From contig NZ_CP014796.1 of the NCBI RefSeq assembly GCF_001969385.1, positions 1,443,501-1,507,500 on the forward strand: DNA of 64,000 bases, read 5' to 3'. Numbering within the stretch: the stretch's first letter is position 1; each line of letters opens with the position of its first letter. A model generated the notes under the pieces. It saw nothing but the letters and a program-made list of their open reading frames with translations, was not told the DNA's origin and made no database searches. This stretch comes from Salipiger profundus. Lineage in GTDB: Bacteria; Pseudomonadota; Alphaproteobacteria; Rhodobacterales; Rhodobacteraceae. The position numbers and the translations under genes were made by a program. This document shows positions 19,075-27,921 of the stretch, one piece after another.

Positions 19075-19195
19075 TCGTCCAACCAGTCTTCCGTCATTCC
19101 GACGTTCGTAGTTATGAGCAGATAGTTAATTATTCGTTAACACATGTCTTGTGACATATCCGGTAGATGGCGGAGGGCGTGAAAATATATTGGTT

Positions 19196-20587
19196 TCAGG
19201 CCTCGATACGGGGGTTCTCGCCGACGGGATCGCCCGGAGCACGCCGCGGCGGTTCGATGGCCGCGCGAGGCCAGGTGACCTCGACGATGGCGCCGCGCCG
19301 CTCGCCCTTTTCGGACCCGACGAACGGGTCGGCGCCATTGGCAAAGCTCAGCTCGGCGCCGCTGCGTTCCAGCAGCGTCTTCGCGATGAACAGGCCCAGC
19401 CCCATGCCCTCGTACTCGGGTCGGCTGCGCCGCTCGCTCTCGCTGCGCCGACGCCGCATGAGCGGGTCGCCGAGCCGTCCGATGAGATGTGGCGGAAAGC
19501 CCTGCCCGTCGTCGAGGATGCGCACGGTGATGCGTGCCTCGGTCCAGATGACCTCGACCCAGACCTGGCTGCGGGCGAAATCCACCGCGTTCTGAATGAG
19601 GTTGCGCAACCCGTGGATGACCTCCGGGCGGCGCAGGATCTGCGGGTGGGGCGCCGAGGCGGGTTCGGGGCGTTCCTCTATGGTGATCTGCTTGCCGCGG
19701 TTCTCGTGCGGCTCGGCGGCTTCCCGGATGACCTCGGCCAGCGGTGCCTGGTGCATGTGCAGGTCGTCCTTTCCGGCGCGCCCCATGCTGCGGAGGATGT
19801 CGCGGCAGCGGTCGGCCTGCTCGCGAATGAGCCGCGCGTCGTCCTGCAGGTCGGGATGGTCGTCGAGATCCTCGATCAGCTCGGCCGAGGTCAGCTTGAT
19901 GGTGGCCAGCGGCGTGCCCAGTTCGTGCGCGGCCGCCGCAACGACCCCGCCGAGATCGTTGAGCTTCTGCGCGCGCGCCAGCGCCATCTGCGTGGCGATG
20001 AGCGCGTCGGACATGGTGTTCATCTCGGTGGTGATCCGCCGCGCGTAGACCGAGATGAAGACCAGCGCGATGGTGATGGCGACCCACTGTCCGAAGATGA
20101 ACACGCGCGGAAGTTCGAGCGTCAGGCCGTCGTCTGTCTGCAGCGGCACGTGCAGGAAGGCCATGAGCGAGATGAAGACGAAGGCGGTGACGTTCAGCAG
20201 CACGGTCGAGCGCCGGGACAGTACCGCCGCCGACACCGTGACCGGCGCGATGACCAGCAGCGAGAAGGGGTTGTTCAGCCCGCCCGTCAGGAACAGCAGG
20301 AAGCACAGCTGCAACAGGTCGAACATGACCATCAGGAAGTTCTCGGTTTCCGAGAGCCGCTTGTTCTCGGGAAAGACGAACATCGCCACGAGGTTGCCGG
20401 CCACCGCGATGCCCACGGCAAGATAGCACATGCCGAGGTCGAGCTGCAGGTCGTAGAGCTGGCGCGCGACCGAGATCGCGATGAGCTGGCCGGCGATGGC
20501 CACCCACCGCAGGAGAATCATGGTGCGCAACCGGATGAAGTTGCTGCGCTGGCCCTCGTCCAGCAGTCCGAGGTCGGTCTGGCTCAT
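19196..20587 (-). CDS. regB: Redox sensor histidine kinase RegB/PrrB
   Basis: RegB (PrrB, ActS) is a membrane histidine kinase that senses the respiratory redox state and phosphorylates RegA. The 463-residue form from ATG 20587 matches the family length. About six membrane segments occupy residues 20-170. The quinone-site motif GGLNNPFSLLVIAP lies in a periplasmic loop. The H-box is AAAHELGTPLATIKL and the redox cysteine lies in QADRCRDILRSMG. The catalytic domain has NLIQNAVDFA, DDGQGFP and GMGLGLFIAK. It is divergent from senC-regA, the classical arrangement in Rhodobacterales. Confidence 0.95.
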   Translation of the reverse strand: MSQTDLGLLDEGQRSNFIRLRTMILLRWVAIAGQLIAISVARQLYDLQLDLGMCYLAVGIAVAGNLVAMFVFPENKRLSETENFLMVMFDLLQLCFLLFLTGGLNNPFSLLVIAPVTVSAAVLSRRSTVLLNVTAFVFISLMAFLHVPLQTDDGLTLELPRVFIFGQWVAITIALVFISVYARRITTEMNTMSDALIATQMALARAQKLNDLGGVVAAAAHELGTPLATIKLTSAELIEDLDDHPDLQDDARLIREQADRCRDILRSMGRAGKDDLHMHQAPLAEVIREAAEPHENRGKQITIEERPEPASAPHPQILRRPEVIHGLRNLIQNAVDFARSQVWVEVIWTEARITVRILDDGQGFPPHLIGRLGDPLMRRRRSESERRSRPEYEGMGLGLFIAKTLLERSGAELSFANGADPFVGSEKGERRGAIVEVTWPRAAIEPPRRAPGDPVGENPRIEA

Positions 20588-20675
20588 CTGCGCGCTTTCG
20601 TCACTTGTGATGGTGGCGCCCCAATTGATAGGTCTGCGCCGTCGCTTTCGCAATCGCATCTCCCGGAGTCAGCTC

Positions 20676-21299
20676 ATGCGCTGGATCATCGCCGTCGCCG
20701 CCACCCTCGTTCTCGCCGTCGCGGTGGGGGGCGTCTGGCTCTATACCCGCGCGGCCAGCACCGCGACCGATCCGTTCGAGCCCTGCCGGGCGAGCACCAT
20801 CGCCGGCGGTGCCGACCAGATCGGCGGCCCGTTCGAGCTGCTGAACGCCGAGGGCAAGACGGTCACCGACGAGGACGTGATCACCGAGCCGACGCTGCTC
20901 TACTTCGGCTACACCTTCTGCCCCGACGTCTGCCCGCTCGACACGGTGCGCAACGCCGACGCGGTCGATGTGCTGAAGGGGCGCGGCTACGACGCGCAGA
21001 CGGTCTTCATCTCGATCGACCCCGAGCGGGATACGCCCGAGGTGGTGGGCGATTTCGCCGCCAACATCAGCGAGGACATGATCGGTCTCACCGGCTCGCC
21101 CGAGCAGGTGAGGGCGGCGAGCCAGACCTACCGGACCTACTTCAAGAAGCAGCCCGCCGACGACGAGTACTACCTGGTCGATCATTCGACCTTCACCTAC
21201 CTCGTGCTGCCCGGTCATGGCTTCGTCGAGTACTTCCGCCGGGACATGCCGCCAGAGCAGCTGGCCGAGCGCGCCGCCTGCTACATCGACCGTATGTGA
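20676..21299 (+). CDS. senC: SCO1/SenC/PrrC copper-binding protein
   Basis: SenC/PrrC is a membrane-anchored, thioredoxin-fold copper chaperone needed for cytochrome oxidase assembly and linked to RegB signalling. The 207-residue protein starts MRWIIAVAATLVLAVAVGGVWL, a signal anchor. The copper ligands are the two cysteines of FCPDVCP and the histidine of LVDHSTFTYL. ISIDPERDTPE is a SCO family block. The ATG at 20676 follows a CCGGAG ribosome binding site. It lies between divergent regB and downstream regA as in related genomes. Confidence 0.93.
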   Translation: MRWIIAVAATLVLAVAVGGVWLYTRAASTATDPFEPCRASTIAGGADQIGGPFELLNAEGKTVTDEDVITEPTLLYFGYTFCPDVCPLDTVRNADAVDVLKGRGYDAQTVFISIDPERDTPEVVGDFAANISEDMIGLTGSPEQVRAASQTYRTYFKKQPADDEYYLVDHSTFTYLVLPGHGFVEYFRRDMPPEQLAERAACYIDRM

Positions 21300-21389
21300 A
21301 CGCGTCCGCGCCATTGCAGGTTTGACCGCTAGGCGCCCGCGGGATAATAGAAACATCCAGTGCGGCGAACAGGATTTGGGGATCTCTCA

Positions 21390-21944
21390 GTGGCGGAACA
21401 GACGTATGAAGAGCTTGGCGACGACCGGTCGCTGCTTCTGGTCGACGACGACGAGCCCTTTCTGCGCCGGCTTGCAAAGGCCATGGAAAAACGTGGTTTC
21501 GAGGTCGAGACGGCGGACTCGGTCGCCGGGGGCACCGCCATCGCGACAGCGCGCCCGCCCGCCTACGCCGTGGTCGACCTGCGGCTCGAGGACGGCAACG
21601 GGCTCGACGTGGTCGAGGTGCTTCGTGAGCGGCGGCCGGATTCCCGGATCGTCGTGCTGACGGGTTACGGTGCCATCGCCACCGCCGTCGCCGCGGTCAA
21701 GATCGGCGCGACCGACTACCTGTCGAAGCCCGCGGATGCCACCGACATCACCAACGCGTTGCTCGCACGGGGCGATGACCTGCCGCCGCCGCCCGAGAAC
21801 CCGATGAGCGCCGACCGTGTCCGCTGGGAGCACATCCAGAGGGTCTACGAACTGTGCGACCGGAATGTGTCCGAGACCGCGCGGCGGCTCAACATGCACC
21901 GCCGCACCCTTCAGCGCATTCTCGCGAAACGCTCGCCGCGCTGA
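21390..21944 (+). CDS. regA: Redox response regulator RegA/PrrA
   Basis: RegA (PrrA, ActR) is the global response regulator for photosynthesis, respiration and carbon and nitrogen metabolism in this group. The receiver domain starts SLLLVDDDEPFLRRLAKAMEKRGFEVE, with the phosphoacceptor aspartate in YAVVDLRLEDGNG. A Fis-type helix-turn-helix closes the protein (NVSETARRLNMHRRTLQRIL). The chosen GTG at 21390 follows GGGGA and gives 184 residues, the usual PrrA length. An upstream in-frame GTG at 21360 adds ten atypical residues. Confidence 0.95.
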   Translation: MAEQTYEELGDDRSLLLVDDDEPFLRRLAKAMEKRGFEVETADSVAGGTAIATARPPAYAVVDLRLEDGNGLDVVEVLRERRPDSRIVVLTGYGAIATAVAAVKIGATDYLSKPADATDITNALLARGDDLPPPPENPMSADRVRWEHIQRVYELCDRNVSETARRLNMHRRTLQRILAKRSPR

Positions 21945-21975
21945 CGCCGGCGCGCCGTTCGGAGCCTGCCCCGAA

Positions 21976-22461
21976 CTACAGGTCGTAGCGTTTCAGCACC
22001 TTGTCCACGACCTGCCCGTTGGCCATCAGCTGGCCCTCGACACGCCCGTAATCCTCGAAGCCGCGGCTCTGGTAGTAGATCAGGCCACCCTCGTTGTCGG
22101 CGCGGATCTCGGCGTTGATCCAGGCGTAACCGGCCACGCGGGCGGCTTCCTTCGTCGCCTCGAAAAGCTTCGTCCCGATCCCGAGCCCGGTCTTGCCGTG
22201 CTTCGCGAAGGTCGCGATCTGGCCGACCTGCGCGCCGTGGTCCCGATGCGGCGCGATCCACTGGAAGCCGAGGATCTCGCCCGCCGGGTCTTCGGCGACA
22301 TGCCAGATACTGCGCGGGTCGGCCTCCATCCAGCGCATCAGGTCCTCGCGGCTGACCGGCTCGGTCATCGCGGTGGTGCCGCCGACCTCGATGATCTCGT
22401 TGAGCAGCTCGGCCATGGGGCGCGCATCGAGCGGTCCGGCGCGGCGGGTGGTGACGGTCAT
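21976..22461 (-). CDS. GNAT family N-acetyltransferase
   Basis: The 161-residue protein is a phosphinothricin acetyltransferase-like member of the GNAT superfamily. Acetyl-CoA binding is expected in the loop HGKTGLGIGTKLFEATKEAARVAG (Q/RxxGxG/A-type motif). The later NEGGLIYYQSRGFEDYG is the C-terminal GNAT motif B. No signal peptide is present. The ATG at 22461 overlaps the stop of the upstream HD gene by four bases, indicating coupling. The substrate is unknown; convergent regA ends 31 bases from its stop. Confidence 0.85.
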   Translation of the reverse strand: MTVTTRRAGPLDARPMAELLNEIIEVGGTTAMTEPVSREDLMRWMEADPRSIWHVAEDPAGEILGFQWIAPHRDHGAQVGQIATFAKHGKTGLGIGTKLFEATKEAARVAGYAWINAEIRADNEGGLIYYQSRGFEDYGRVEGQLMANGQVVDKVLKRYDL

Positions 22462-23054
22462 GGCAATTGCTCCAGCAGTTCCTGATGGCGGGCGGTGAAG
22501 GCGCGGCGGACCTCGACCGGCGGGCGGAGGTGGATGTCGAGCCCCTCCATGTGTTCGGGCGCGGGACGTCCGAAGAAGCGGCGCGCCTCCTCGACACGGA
22601 AGCCGGCGATCTGCGTCGCCTCCATGAAGGCGGAGACCATATCGGCCTTCTTGATCCGTTTCTTCAGCGCCGGGGGCGTGATCGCGGGCAGGCCGAAGCG
22701 GATGTGGATCGCCGCCTCGAGCCGCTTGTCGAGTTCCTTGTATTCCGGTCCCACCGCCGCCTTCACCGGAGAGATCATGTCGCCGATGACGTATTCCGGC
22801 GCGTCGTGCAGCAGCGCGGTCAGTTGCTGCGCCGGGCTGGCGCCGGGATACATGCGCGAGAAGAGCGCCTCGACCAGCAGCGAGTGTTCGGCCACGGAAT
22901 ACGGAAAGTCGCCCTCGGTCTGGCCGTTCCAGCGCGCCACGAAGGCGAGCCCGTGGGCAATGTCCTCGATCTCTATGTCGACCGGCGTCGGGTCGAGAAG
23001 ATCGAGCCGGCGGCCGGAGAGCATGCGTTGCCATGCGCGGGTCTGACGTGCCAT
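22458..23054 (-). CDS. HD-domain hydrolase (YfbR/5'-nucleotidase-like)
   Basis: The 198-residue protein has the HD metal-binding pattern, with SVAEHSLLVEALF and LLHDAPEYVIGDMISPVK, the latter supplying the HD dyad. These fit the YfbR-type HD hydrolases, which act on nucleotides, though other phosphohydrolases share the fold. KRIKKADMVSAFMEATQ is the likely last metal ligand region. It is 10 bases downstream of the FkbM methyltransferase gene and overlaps the GNAT gene, so the three likely form one operon. Substrate cannot be read from sequence. Confidence 0.83.
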   Translation of the reverse strand: MARQTRAWQRMLSGRRLDLLDPTPVDIEIEDIAHGLAFVARWNGQTEGDFPYSVAEHSLLVEALFSRMYPGASPAQQLTALLHDAPEYVIGDMISPVKAAVGPEYKELDKRLEAAIHIRFGLPAITPPALKKRIKKADMVSAFMEATQIAGFRVEEARRFFGRPAPEHMEGLDIHLRPPVEVRRAFTARHQELLEQLP

Positions 23055-23064
23055 GCGGATCGCC

Positions 23065-23763
23065 TCAGGTCTGGGGAAGGAAGAAGGCGTTGCGTTCCAT
23101 CGCGCCGCAGAGCCGGTAGCCCTTGTCGGGGAACTGCTCGGCGAGGAAATCGGCGTACATCTGCCGCTGCCATGGCCGGCCGGCCTCGAGCACGATCATC
23201 GGGGCGCAGTGCTCGACGATGCGGCGGGCCCCAAGCAGCGCCGGGCGCTCGTGCCCCTCGACGTCGAGATGCAGGATCGAGACGCGCCGACCGGCGGGCA
23301 CCAGCGTGTCGAGCGTCGTCACCTCGACCGGCAGGGTATCGCCCTCTGCCTCGGGCGAGACGATCCGGGCGCGGGCGGCCATGGGGTCGCCGCCGGGGCG
23401 GGCCAGCTGCAGTTGCAGGGTGCCCGGGGTCTCTCCGACCGCCACGGGGGCGAGCGTGACATTGGCCAGATCGTTGAGCGCGATGGTCTCGCAGGCGGCC
23501 GAGAAGCTCAGGGGATTGGGTTCGAAGCTGAAGATTTGAGCGCCCGGAGAAAGCGCACGGGACAGCGCCGGCAGGAAATCTCCGATGAAGGCGCCGCCTG
23601 TCACGATGTCGCCGCCTCCGGTGCGCCGCTGCATGAGCCGCAGCGTATTGGGTTCGTAAACCTCACCGTTCGCTAGGATTTTCGGAATTTCGCGCTTCAC
23701 GTAGTCGGCCGGGACGCAGTAGAACCCGTATTCGTTTACCGAGATGCGATGTTCGAAATCCAT
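23065..23763 (-). CDS. FkbM family methyltransferase
   Basis: The 232-residue protein starts MDFEHRISVNEYGFYCVPADY at 23763 and is a SAM-dependent methyltransferase of FkbM type, often acting on sugars or lipids. The SAM-fold segment is GDIVTGGAFIGDFLPAL, where DIVTGGAFIGDF replaces the more usual D-x-G-A-N-x-G. IFSFEPNPLSF is motif II and SILHLDVEGHERPAL the FkbM signature. The longer upstream frame runs through ahcY on the opposite strand and is rejected. Its divergence from ahcY, which removes SAH, may be coincidental. Confidence 0.85.
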   Translation of the reverse strand: MDFEHRISVNEYGFYCVPADYVKREIPKILANGEVYEPNTLRLMQRRTGGGDIVTGGAFIGDFLPALSRALSPGAQIFSFEPNPLSFSAACETIALNDLANVTLAPVAVGETPGTLQLQLARPGGDPMAARARIVSPEAEGDTLPVEVTTLDTLVPAGRRVSILHLDVEGHERPALLGARRIVEHCAPMIVLEAGRPWQRQMYADFLAEQFPDKGYRLCGAMERNAFFLPQT

Positions 23764-23877
23764 GGAGCCCTTCCTGCCCGGCGGTACGGAATTGCACAAG
23801 GCATCCCTGTTGTTGTCGTTCATGGCAAGCTTTAAGACGAGAGCATCCCGCAGGAGCCCCAACAGGAGTGCAGGCAT

Positions 23878-25266
23878 ATGACAAACGACTATATCGTCAA
23901 GGACATCTCGCTGGCGGAGTTCGGCCGCAAGGAGCTGGACATCGCGGAAACCGAGATGCCGGGCCTGATGGCCTGCCGCGCCGAGTTCGGTGAGGAGAAA
24001 CCCCTGAAGGGCGCGCGCATCGTGGGCTCGCTTCACATGACGATCCAGACCGCCTGTCTCATCGAGACGCTGGTCGCGCTGGGCGCCGAGGTGCGCTGGG
24101 CGTCGTGCAACATCTTCTCGACACAGGACCACGCCGCCGCCGCCATCGCTGCGGGTGGCACGCCGGTCTTCGCGGTCAAGGGCCAGACGCTCGAGGAGCA
24201 CTGGGACTATCTCGACAAGTCGTTCCAGTTCGAGGACGGCCCGAACATGATCCTCGACGATGGCGGCGACGCCACGCTCTACGTGCTGCTCGGGGCCCGT
24301 GCCGAGGCCGGTGAAGACGTCATCCCGGTGCCGCAGTCCGAGGAAGAGTCGGTCATCAAGGCGCAGATCAAGAAGCGGATGGAGGCTTCCCCCGGCTGGT
24401 TCACCAAGGTGCGCGACCAGATCAAGGGCGTGTCCGAGGAAACCACCACCGGCGTGCACCGGCTCTATGAGCTGCACAAGAACGGTCAGCTGCCGTTCCC
24501 GGCAATCAACGTGAACGACAGCGTCACCAAGTCGAAGTTCGACAACAAGTACGGCTGCCGCGAGTCGCTGGTCGACGGCATCCGCCGCGCGACCGACGTG
24601 ATGATGGCGGGCAAGGTCGCCGTAGTCTGCGGTTACGGCGACGTGGGCAAGGGCTCTGCCGCGTCGCTCGCCGGCGCGGGCGCCCGCGTCAAGGTGACCG
24701 AGGCCGACCCGATCTGCGCCCTGCAGGCCGCCATGGACGGCTTCGAGGTGGTGCTGCTGGAAGACGTGATCGCGGATGCCGACATCTTCATCACCACCAC
24801 CGGCAACAAGGACGTGATCCGCATCGAGCACATGCGCGAGATGAAGGACATGGCGATCGTTGGCAACATCGGCCACTTCGACAACGAGATCCAGGTCGCC
24901 GCGCTGAAGAACCACAAGTGGACCAACATCAAGGACCAGGTCGACATGATCGAGATGCCCTCGGGCTCGCGCATCATCCTGCTGTCCGAGGGGCGCCTGC
25001 TGAACCTCGGCAACGCCACCGGCCACCCGTCCTTTGTCATGTCGGCATCCTTCACCAACCAGGTGCTGGCACAGATCGAGCTCTGGAAGAACGGCGACGA
25101 CTACGAGAACAAGGTCTACATCCTGCCCAAGCACCTCGACGAGAAAGTCGCGCGGCTGCATCTCGACCGCATCGGCGTGAAGCTGACGCAGCTGTCGACC
25201 GAGCAGGCGGCCTATATCGGCGTGACGCCCGAGGGCCCGTTCAAGCCCGAGCACTACCGCTACTGA
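23878..25266 (+). CDS. ahcY: S-adenosyl-L-homocysteine hydrolase (adenosylhomocysteinase)
   Basis: AhcY splits S-adenosylhomocysteine to adenosine and homocysteine, using tightly bound NAD, and relieves product inhibition of methyltransferases. The 462-residue length is typical of bacterial forms with the extra insert around residue 150. The N-terminal block [23 protein letters not shown] holds substrate ligands. The NAD site is [17 protein letters not shown]. The C-terminus ends KPEHYRY, the universal tail whose lysine and tyrosine contact NAD of the neighbouring subunit. The ATG follows AACAGGAG. Confidence 0.98.
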   Translation: MTNDYIVKDISLAEFGRKELDIAETEMPGLMACRAEFGEEKPLKGARIVGSLHMTIQTACLIETLVALGAEVRWASCNIFSTQDHAAAAIAAGGTPVFAVKGQTLEEHWDYLDKSFQFEDGPNMILDDGGDATLYVLLGARAEAGEDVIPVPQSEEESVIKAQIKKRMEASPGWFTKVRDQIKGVSEETTTGVHRLYELHKNGQLPFPAINVNDSVTKSKFDNKYGCRESLVDGIRRATDVMMAGKVAVVCGYGDVGKGSAASLAGAGARVKVTEADPICALQAAMDGFEVVLLEDVIADADIFITTTGNKDVIRIEHMREMKDMAIVGNIGHFDNEIQVAALKNHKWTNIKDQVDMIEMPSGSRIILLSEGRLLNLGNATGHPSFVMSASFTNQVLAQIELWKNGDDYENKVYILPKHLDEKVARLHLDRIGVKLTQLSTEQAAYIGVTPEGPFKPEHYRY

Positions 25267-25274
25267 TCGCGGTA

Positions 25275-25296
25275 GGGTGGGCAATATTGCCCACCC
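25275..25296. repeat. 22-base perfect palindrome after ahcY
   Basis: The sequence GGGTGGGCAAT (25275-25285) is followed immediately by its exact reverse complement (25286-25296). It lies nine bases after the ahcY stop and before the terminator. It resembles short palindromic repeats that I recall from alphaproteobacterial genomes. No second copy was noticed in the window. Confidence 0.65.
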
Positions 25297-25325
25297 CACG
25301 AGCCGACACGCCGCAACGAGAAAAC

Positions 25326-25355
25326 GCCCCGCCCGCAAAGGCGGGGCATTTTTTT
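25326..25355 (+). terminator. Intrinsic terminator of ahcY
   Basis: The stem GCCCCGCC (25326-25333) pairs with GGCGGGGC (25340-25347) around the loop CGCAAA. It is followed by A and seven T residues (25349-25355). This is a strong factor-independent terminator about 60 bases after the ahcY stop. Confidence 0.9.
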
Positions 25356-25426
25356 GTCGGCCCCGGGGGTTGCACTTCGGCTCTGGCTGGGGCCGCTTGG
25401 GGCGAAGCTGAACAGGGGATAGCGAC

Positions 25427-26398
25427 ATGCGGATCATCATTCACGGCGTGGGCGCCATCGGCGGCGTGGTCGGCGCGGCACTGGCCGAGAGCGGGCAGGA
25501 GGTCATCGGCATCGCACGCGGCCGGATGCTGGAGGCAATCCGCGCCGACGGCATCCGCCTGGTCAGCCCGAAGGGCCGCGCGCAGGTGGATCTGCCTTGC
25601 GTCGCGCATCCGTCCGAGATCACCTTCCGCCCCGACGACGTCGTGCTGCTCTGCGTGAAGGGGCAGGACACCGAGCCGGCGCTGCGCGACCTGCGCGCCG
25701 CCGGCATGACCGATCAGCCGCTGGTCTGCCTGCAGAACGGCGTGGCCAACGAGCGTGCCGCGCTGCGCTACTTTCCCAACGTGCACGGGGCGATGGTCGC
25801 CATGCCCGCCACCTACCTCGAGCCCGGCGAGGTCATCACCCACGGCGCGCCCTGCTACGGGCTGCTTGTCCTCGGGCGCTATCCGGGGGGCACCGACGCG
25901 GCGGACACCGCGCTGAAAGAGACGCTCGACCGGGCCAACATCGCTACCATCCTCTCGGATCGGGTGATGGACTCGAAATACGGCAAGCTCCTGATGAACC
26001 TCGGCAACATCGTCGACGCCCTGCTGCCGCTCGATGCTGACCGCGCCCGGTTCACCGAGCGTCTCAAGGACGAGGCGCGCGCGGTCTTTGCGGCGGCGGG
26101 GATCGGATACGAGGATGTCGGGCTCGACGATCCGCAGCGCAAGCAGTTCATGCAGATCACCGAGATCGAGGGCGTGCCGCGCTCGGGAAGTTCGACCCGC
26201 CAGAGCATCGCCCGGGGCGCGGGCAGTGTCGAGACCGACTACCTCAACGGCGAGATCGCGCTGCTGGGCCGGCTGCATGACACGCCGGCGCCGCTGAACG
26301 CGCGGCTGACCGGCCTTTCGGCGCGGCTCGTCGCAGACGGCAACGGCGCCGGTGGCATGAGCGAGGCGGAGCTCGAGGCGGTGTTCGCGAACGGCTGA
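25427..26398 (+). CDS. Ketopantoate reductase family (PanE-like) oxidoreductase
   Basis: The 323-residue protein has the 2-dehydropantoate 2-reductase architecture. The N-terminal dinucleotide motif is IIIHGVGAIGGVVGAALAESG. LLCVKGQDTEPALRDL and LVCLQNGVANERA are the family blocks. The catalytic lysine is expected in MDSKYGKLLMNLGN. The C-terminal all-helical domain includes RSGSSTRQSIARGAGSVETDYLNGEI, with the conserved substrate-binding E-T-D-Y-L-N-G-E. PanE makes pantoate for coenzyme A, but paralogs act on other 2-oxoacids, so no symbol is given. It stands alone after the ahcY terminator. Confidence 0.85.
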   Translation: MRIIIHGVGAIGGVVGAALAESGQEVIGIARGRMLEAIRADGIRLVSPKGRAQVDLPCVAHPSEITFRPDDVVLLCVKGQDTEPALRDLRAAGMTDQPLVCLQNGVANERAALRYFPNVHGAMVAMPATYLEPGEVITHGAPCYGLLVLGRYPGGTDAADTALKETLDRANIATILSDRVMDSKYGKLLMNLGNIVDALLPLDADRARFTERLKDEARAVFAAAGIGYEDVGLDDPQRKQFMQITEIEGVPRSGSSTRQSIARGAGSVETDYLNGEIALLGRLHDTPAPLNARLTGLSARLVADGNGAGGMSEAELEAVFANG

Positions 26399-26501
26399 GG
26401 ACAGGGGGCGGCAGTCACGAAAGCGATACCGTTTGGTGATCGCCCCGTTACCTTGCCACGTTAGCGACGGGTCATTCCGAAATCCGACAGGGATGACCAC
26501 G

Positions 26502-27851
26502 ATGCGTCTTTCTATTTCCGTTTTCGCGCTCGCCGGCATGCTGGCAGCGCCCGCCGTCGCCGAAGAGACCTTTCCGGCCACGCTCGCCGGCCACGCCTAC
26601 CTCCCCGCGCTCTCGCTGGTCGAGCCTCCGGCCGACGCGCCGCGCGACGCCTGGATCTCGGGCAAGTTCACGCAAGGGGCGCGCAACGAGCAGCCCATGT
26701 CGGTCATGGGCAACACCGGCGGCAACTACGGCGCGCATGACACCGGCATCGCGCTGCCGTTCATCGGTCAGCCCGTGCAGGGCATGTCCGGCTTCGCCAT
26801 GAACCGGGCCGAGGACGGGGCCTACTACGTGCTGACCGACAACGGCTTCGGCTCGAAGCGCAACTCGCCCGACGCGATGCTGTTCTTCCACAAGATGATG
26901 CCCGACTTCGAGACCGGCACGGTCGCGCGGCGTGACACGATCTTCCTCAGCGATCCCGATCGCAAGGTGCCGTTCCGCATTGCCTACGAGGGCACCGAGA
27001 GCCGCTACCTGACCGGCGCCGACTTCGACACCGAGTCGATCCAGGTGATCGACGACGAGGTGTTCATCGGCGACGAGTTCGGTCCCTACATCATCCGCGC
27101 CGGTCTCGATGGCGTGGTGCGCGAGGTCTACGCCACCGAGCTCGACGGCAAGGAGCTGCACGGGCCCGACACCTACAGCGTCTACGTGCCCGCCTCGGCC
27201 GGCAGCGACTATCAGGTGCAGCGCTCGGGCGGCTACGAGGGCATGGCGCTCCAGCCCGGGACCGGCCTGCTCTGGGCGATGCTCGAGAAGCCGATCCTGC
27301 TCGAGGGCGGCGAGACCGAGGGACCGTTCCTGCGCGTCATCGCCTTCGATCCGGAGGCCGGGGAGTGGACCGGCGAGAGCGGGAAGTTCCAGCTTGCCGA
27401 CGGTGCGACGGCCATCGGCGACTTCAACTTCATCGACGAGACCCGCGCGCTGGTCATCGAGCGTGACAACGGCGAGGGCGACGCCGCGCAGGCCTGTGCC
27501 GAAGACGCCACCGATACCTCGGACTGCTACCCCAACCCGGCCCGCGTGAAGAACATCGTGCTGGTCGACATGTCGGACGTCTCCGAGGACGGCTTCGTGC
27601 GCCGCCTGGGCCATGTCGACCTGCTGGACATCGCCGATCCCGACGGCGTCGCGCTCGATGGCATGGCCCCCGCAGAGGGCCCCTTTACCTTCCCGTTCTT
27701 CACCATCGAGGACGTGGTTCGGGTGGACGAGACCCACATCCTCGTGGCCAACGACAACAACCTGCCGTTCTCGGGCGGGCGCGTGCCGGGGCAGGCCGCG
27801 CACAACGAGTTCATCCTGCTGTCGGTGCCCGAGCTGCTCTCGGCCGAGTGA
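26502..27851 (+). CDS. Secreted esterase-like/phytase-fold protein
   Basis: The protein begins with a clear signal peptide (MRLSISVFALAGMLAAPAVAEE), so it is periplasmic or secreted. The roughly 430 mature residues match the esterase-like activity of phytase family, a beta-propeller-like group. Segments include GFAMNRAEDGAYYVLTDNGFGSKRNSPDA, FIGDEFGPYIIRAG, YEGMALQPGTGLLWAMLEKP and FPFFTIEDVVRVDETHILVANDNNLPFS. ATGs occur at 26493 and 26502. The AGGGA site sits eight bases before the second, which is preferred and gives 449 residues. The substrate is unknown. Confidence 0.82.
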   Translation: MRLSISVFALAGMLAAPAVAEETFPATLAGHAYLPALSLVEPPADAPRDAWISGKFTQGARNEQPMSVMGNTGGNYGAHDTGIALPFIGQPVQGMSGFAMNRAEDGAYYVLTDNGFGSKRNSPDAMLFFHKMMPDFETGTVARRDTIFLSDPDRKVPFRIAYEGTESRYLTGADFDTESIQVIDDEVFIGDEFGPYIIRAGLDGVVREVYATELDGKELHGPDTYSVYVPASAGSDYQVQRSGGYEGMALQPGTGLLWAMLEKPILLEGGETEGPFLRVIAFDPEAGEWTGESGKFQLADGATAIGDFNFIDETRALVIERDNGEGDAAQACAEDATDTSDCYPNPARVKNIVLVDMSDVSEDGFVRRLGHVDLLDIADPDGVALDGMAPAEGPFTFPFFTIEDVVRVDETHILVANDNNLPFSGGRVPGQAAHNEFILLSVPELLSAE

Positions 27852-27871
27852 CCTGACAGGCTGCGGAACGA

Positions 27872-27900
27872 GAAAGGGCGCCCTCGCGGGGCGCCCTTTC
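27872..27900. terminator. Bidirectional hairpin between convergent genes
   Basis: GAAAGGGCGCCC (27872-27883) pairs perfectly with GGGCGCCCTTTC (27889-27900) around a five-base loop. It lies between the stop at 27851 and the convergent stop at 27922. T content after the stem is modest on both strands, so termination strength is uncertain. Confidence 0.65.
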
Positions 27901-27921
27901 CACCTTTCCTGAAGCGATGGA

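Noticed and set aside
23764..23877. A possible SAH riboswitch upstream of ahcY
   Set aside because: The 114-base leader contains no convincing match to the SAH riboswitch consensus or pseudoknot pattern; only an ordinary ribosome binding site was seen.
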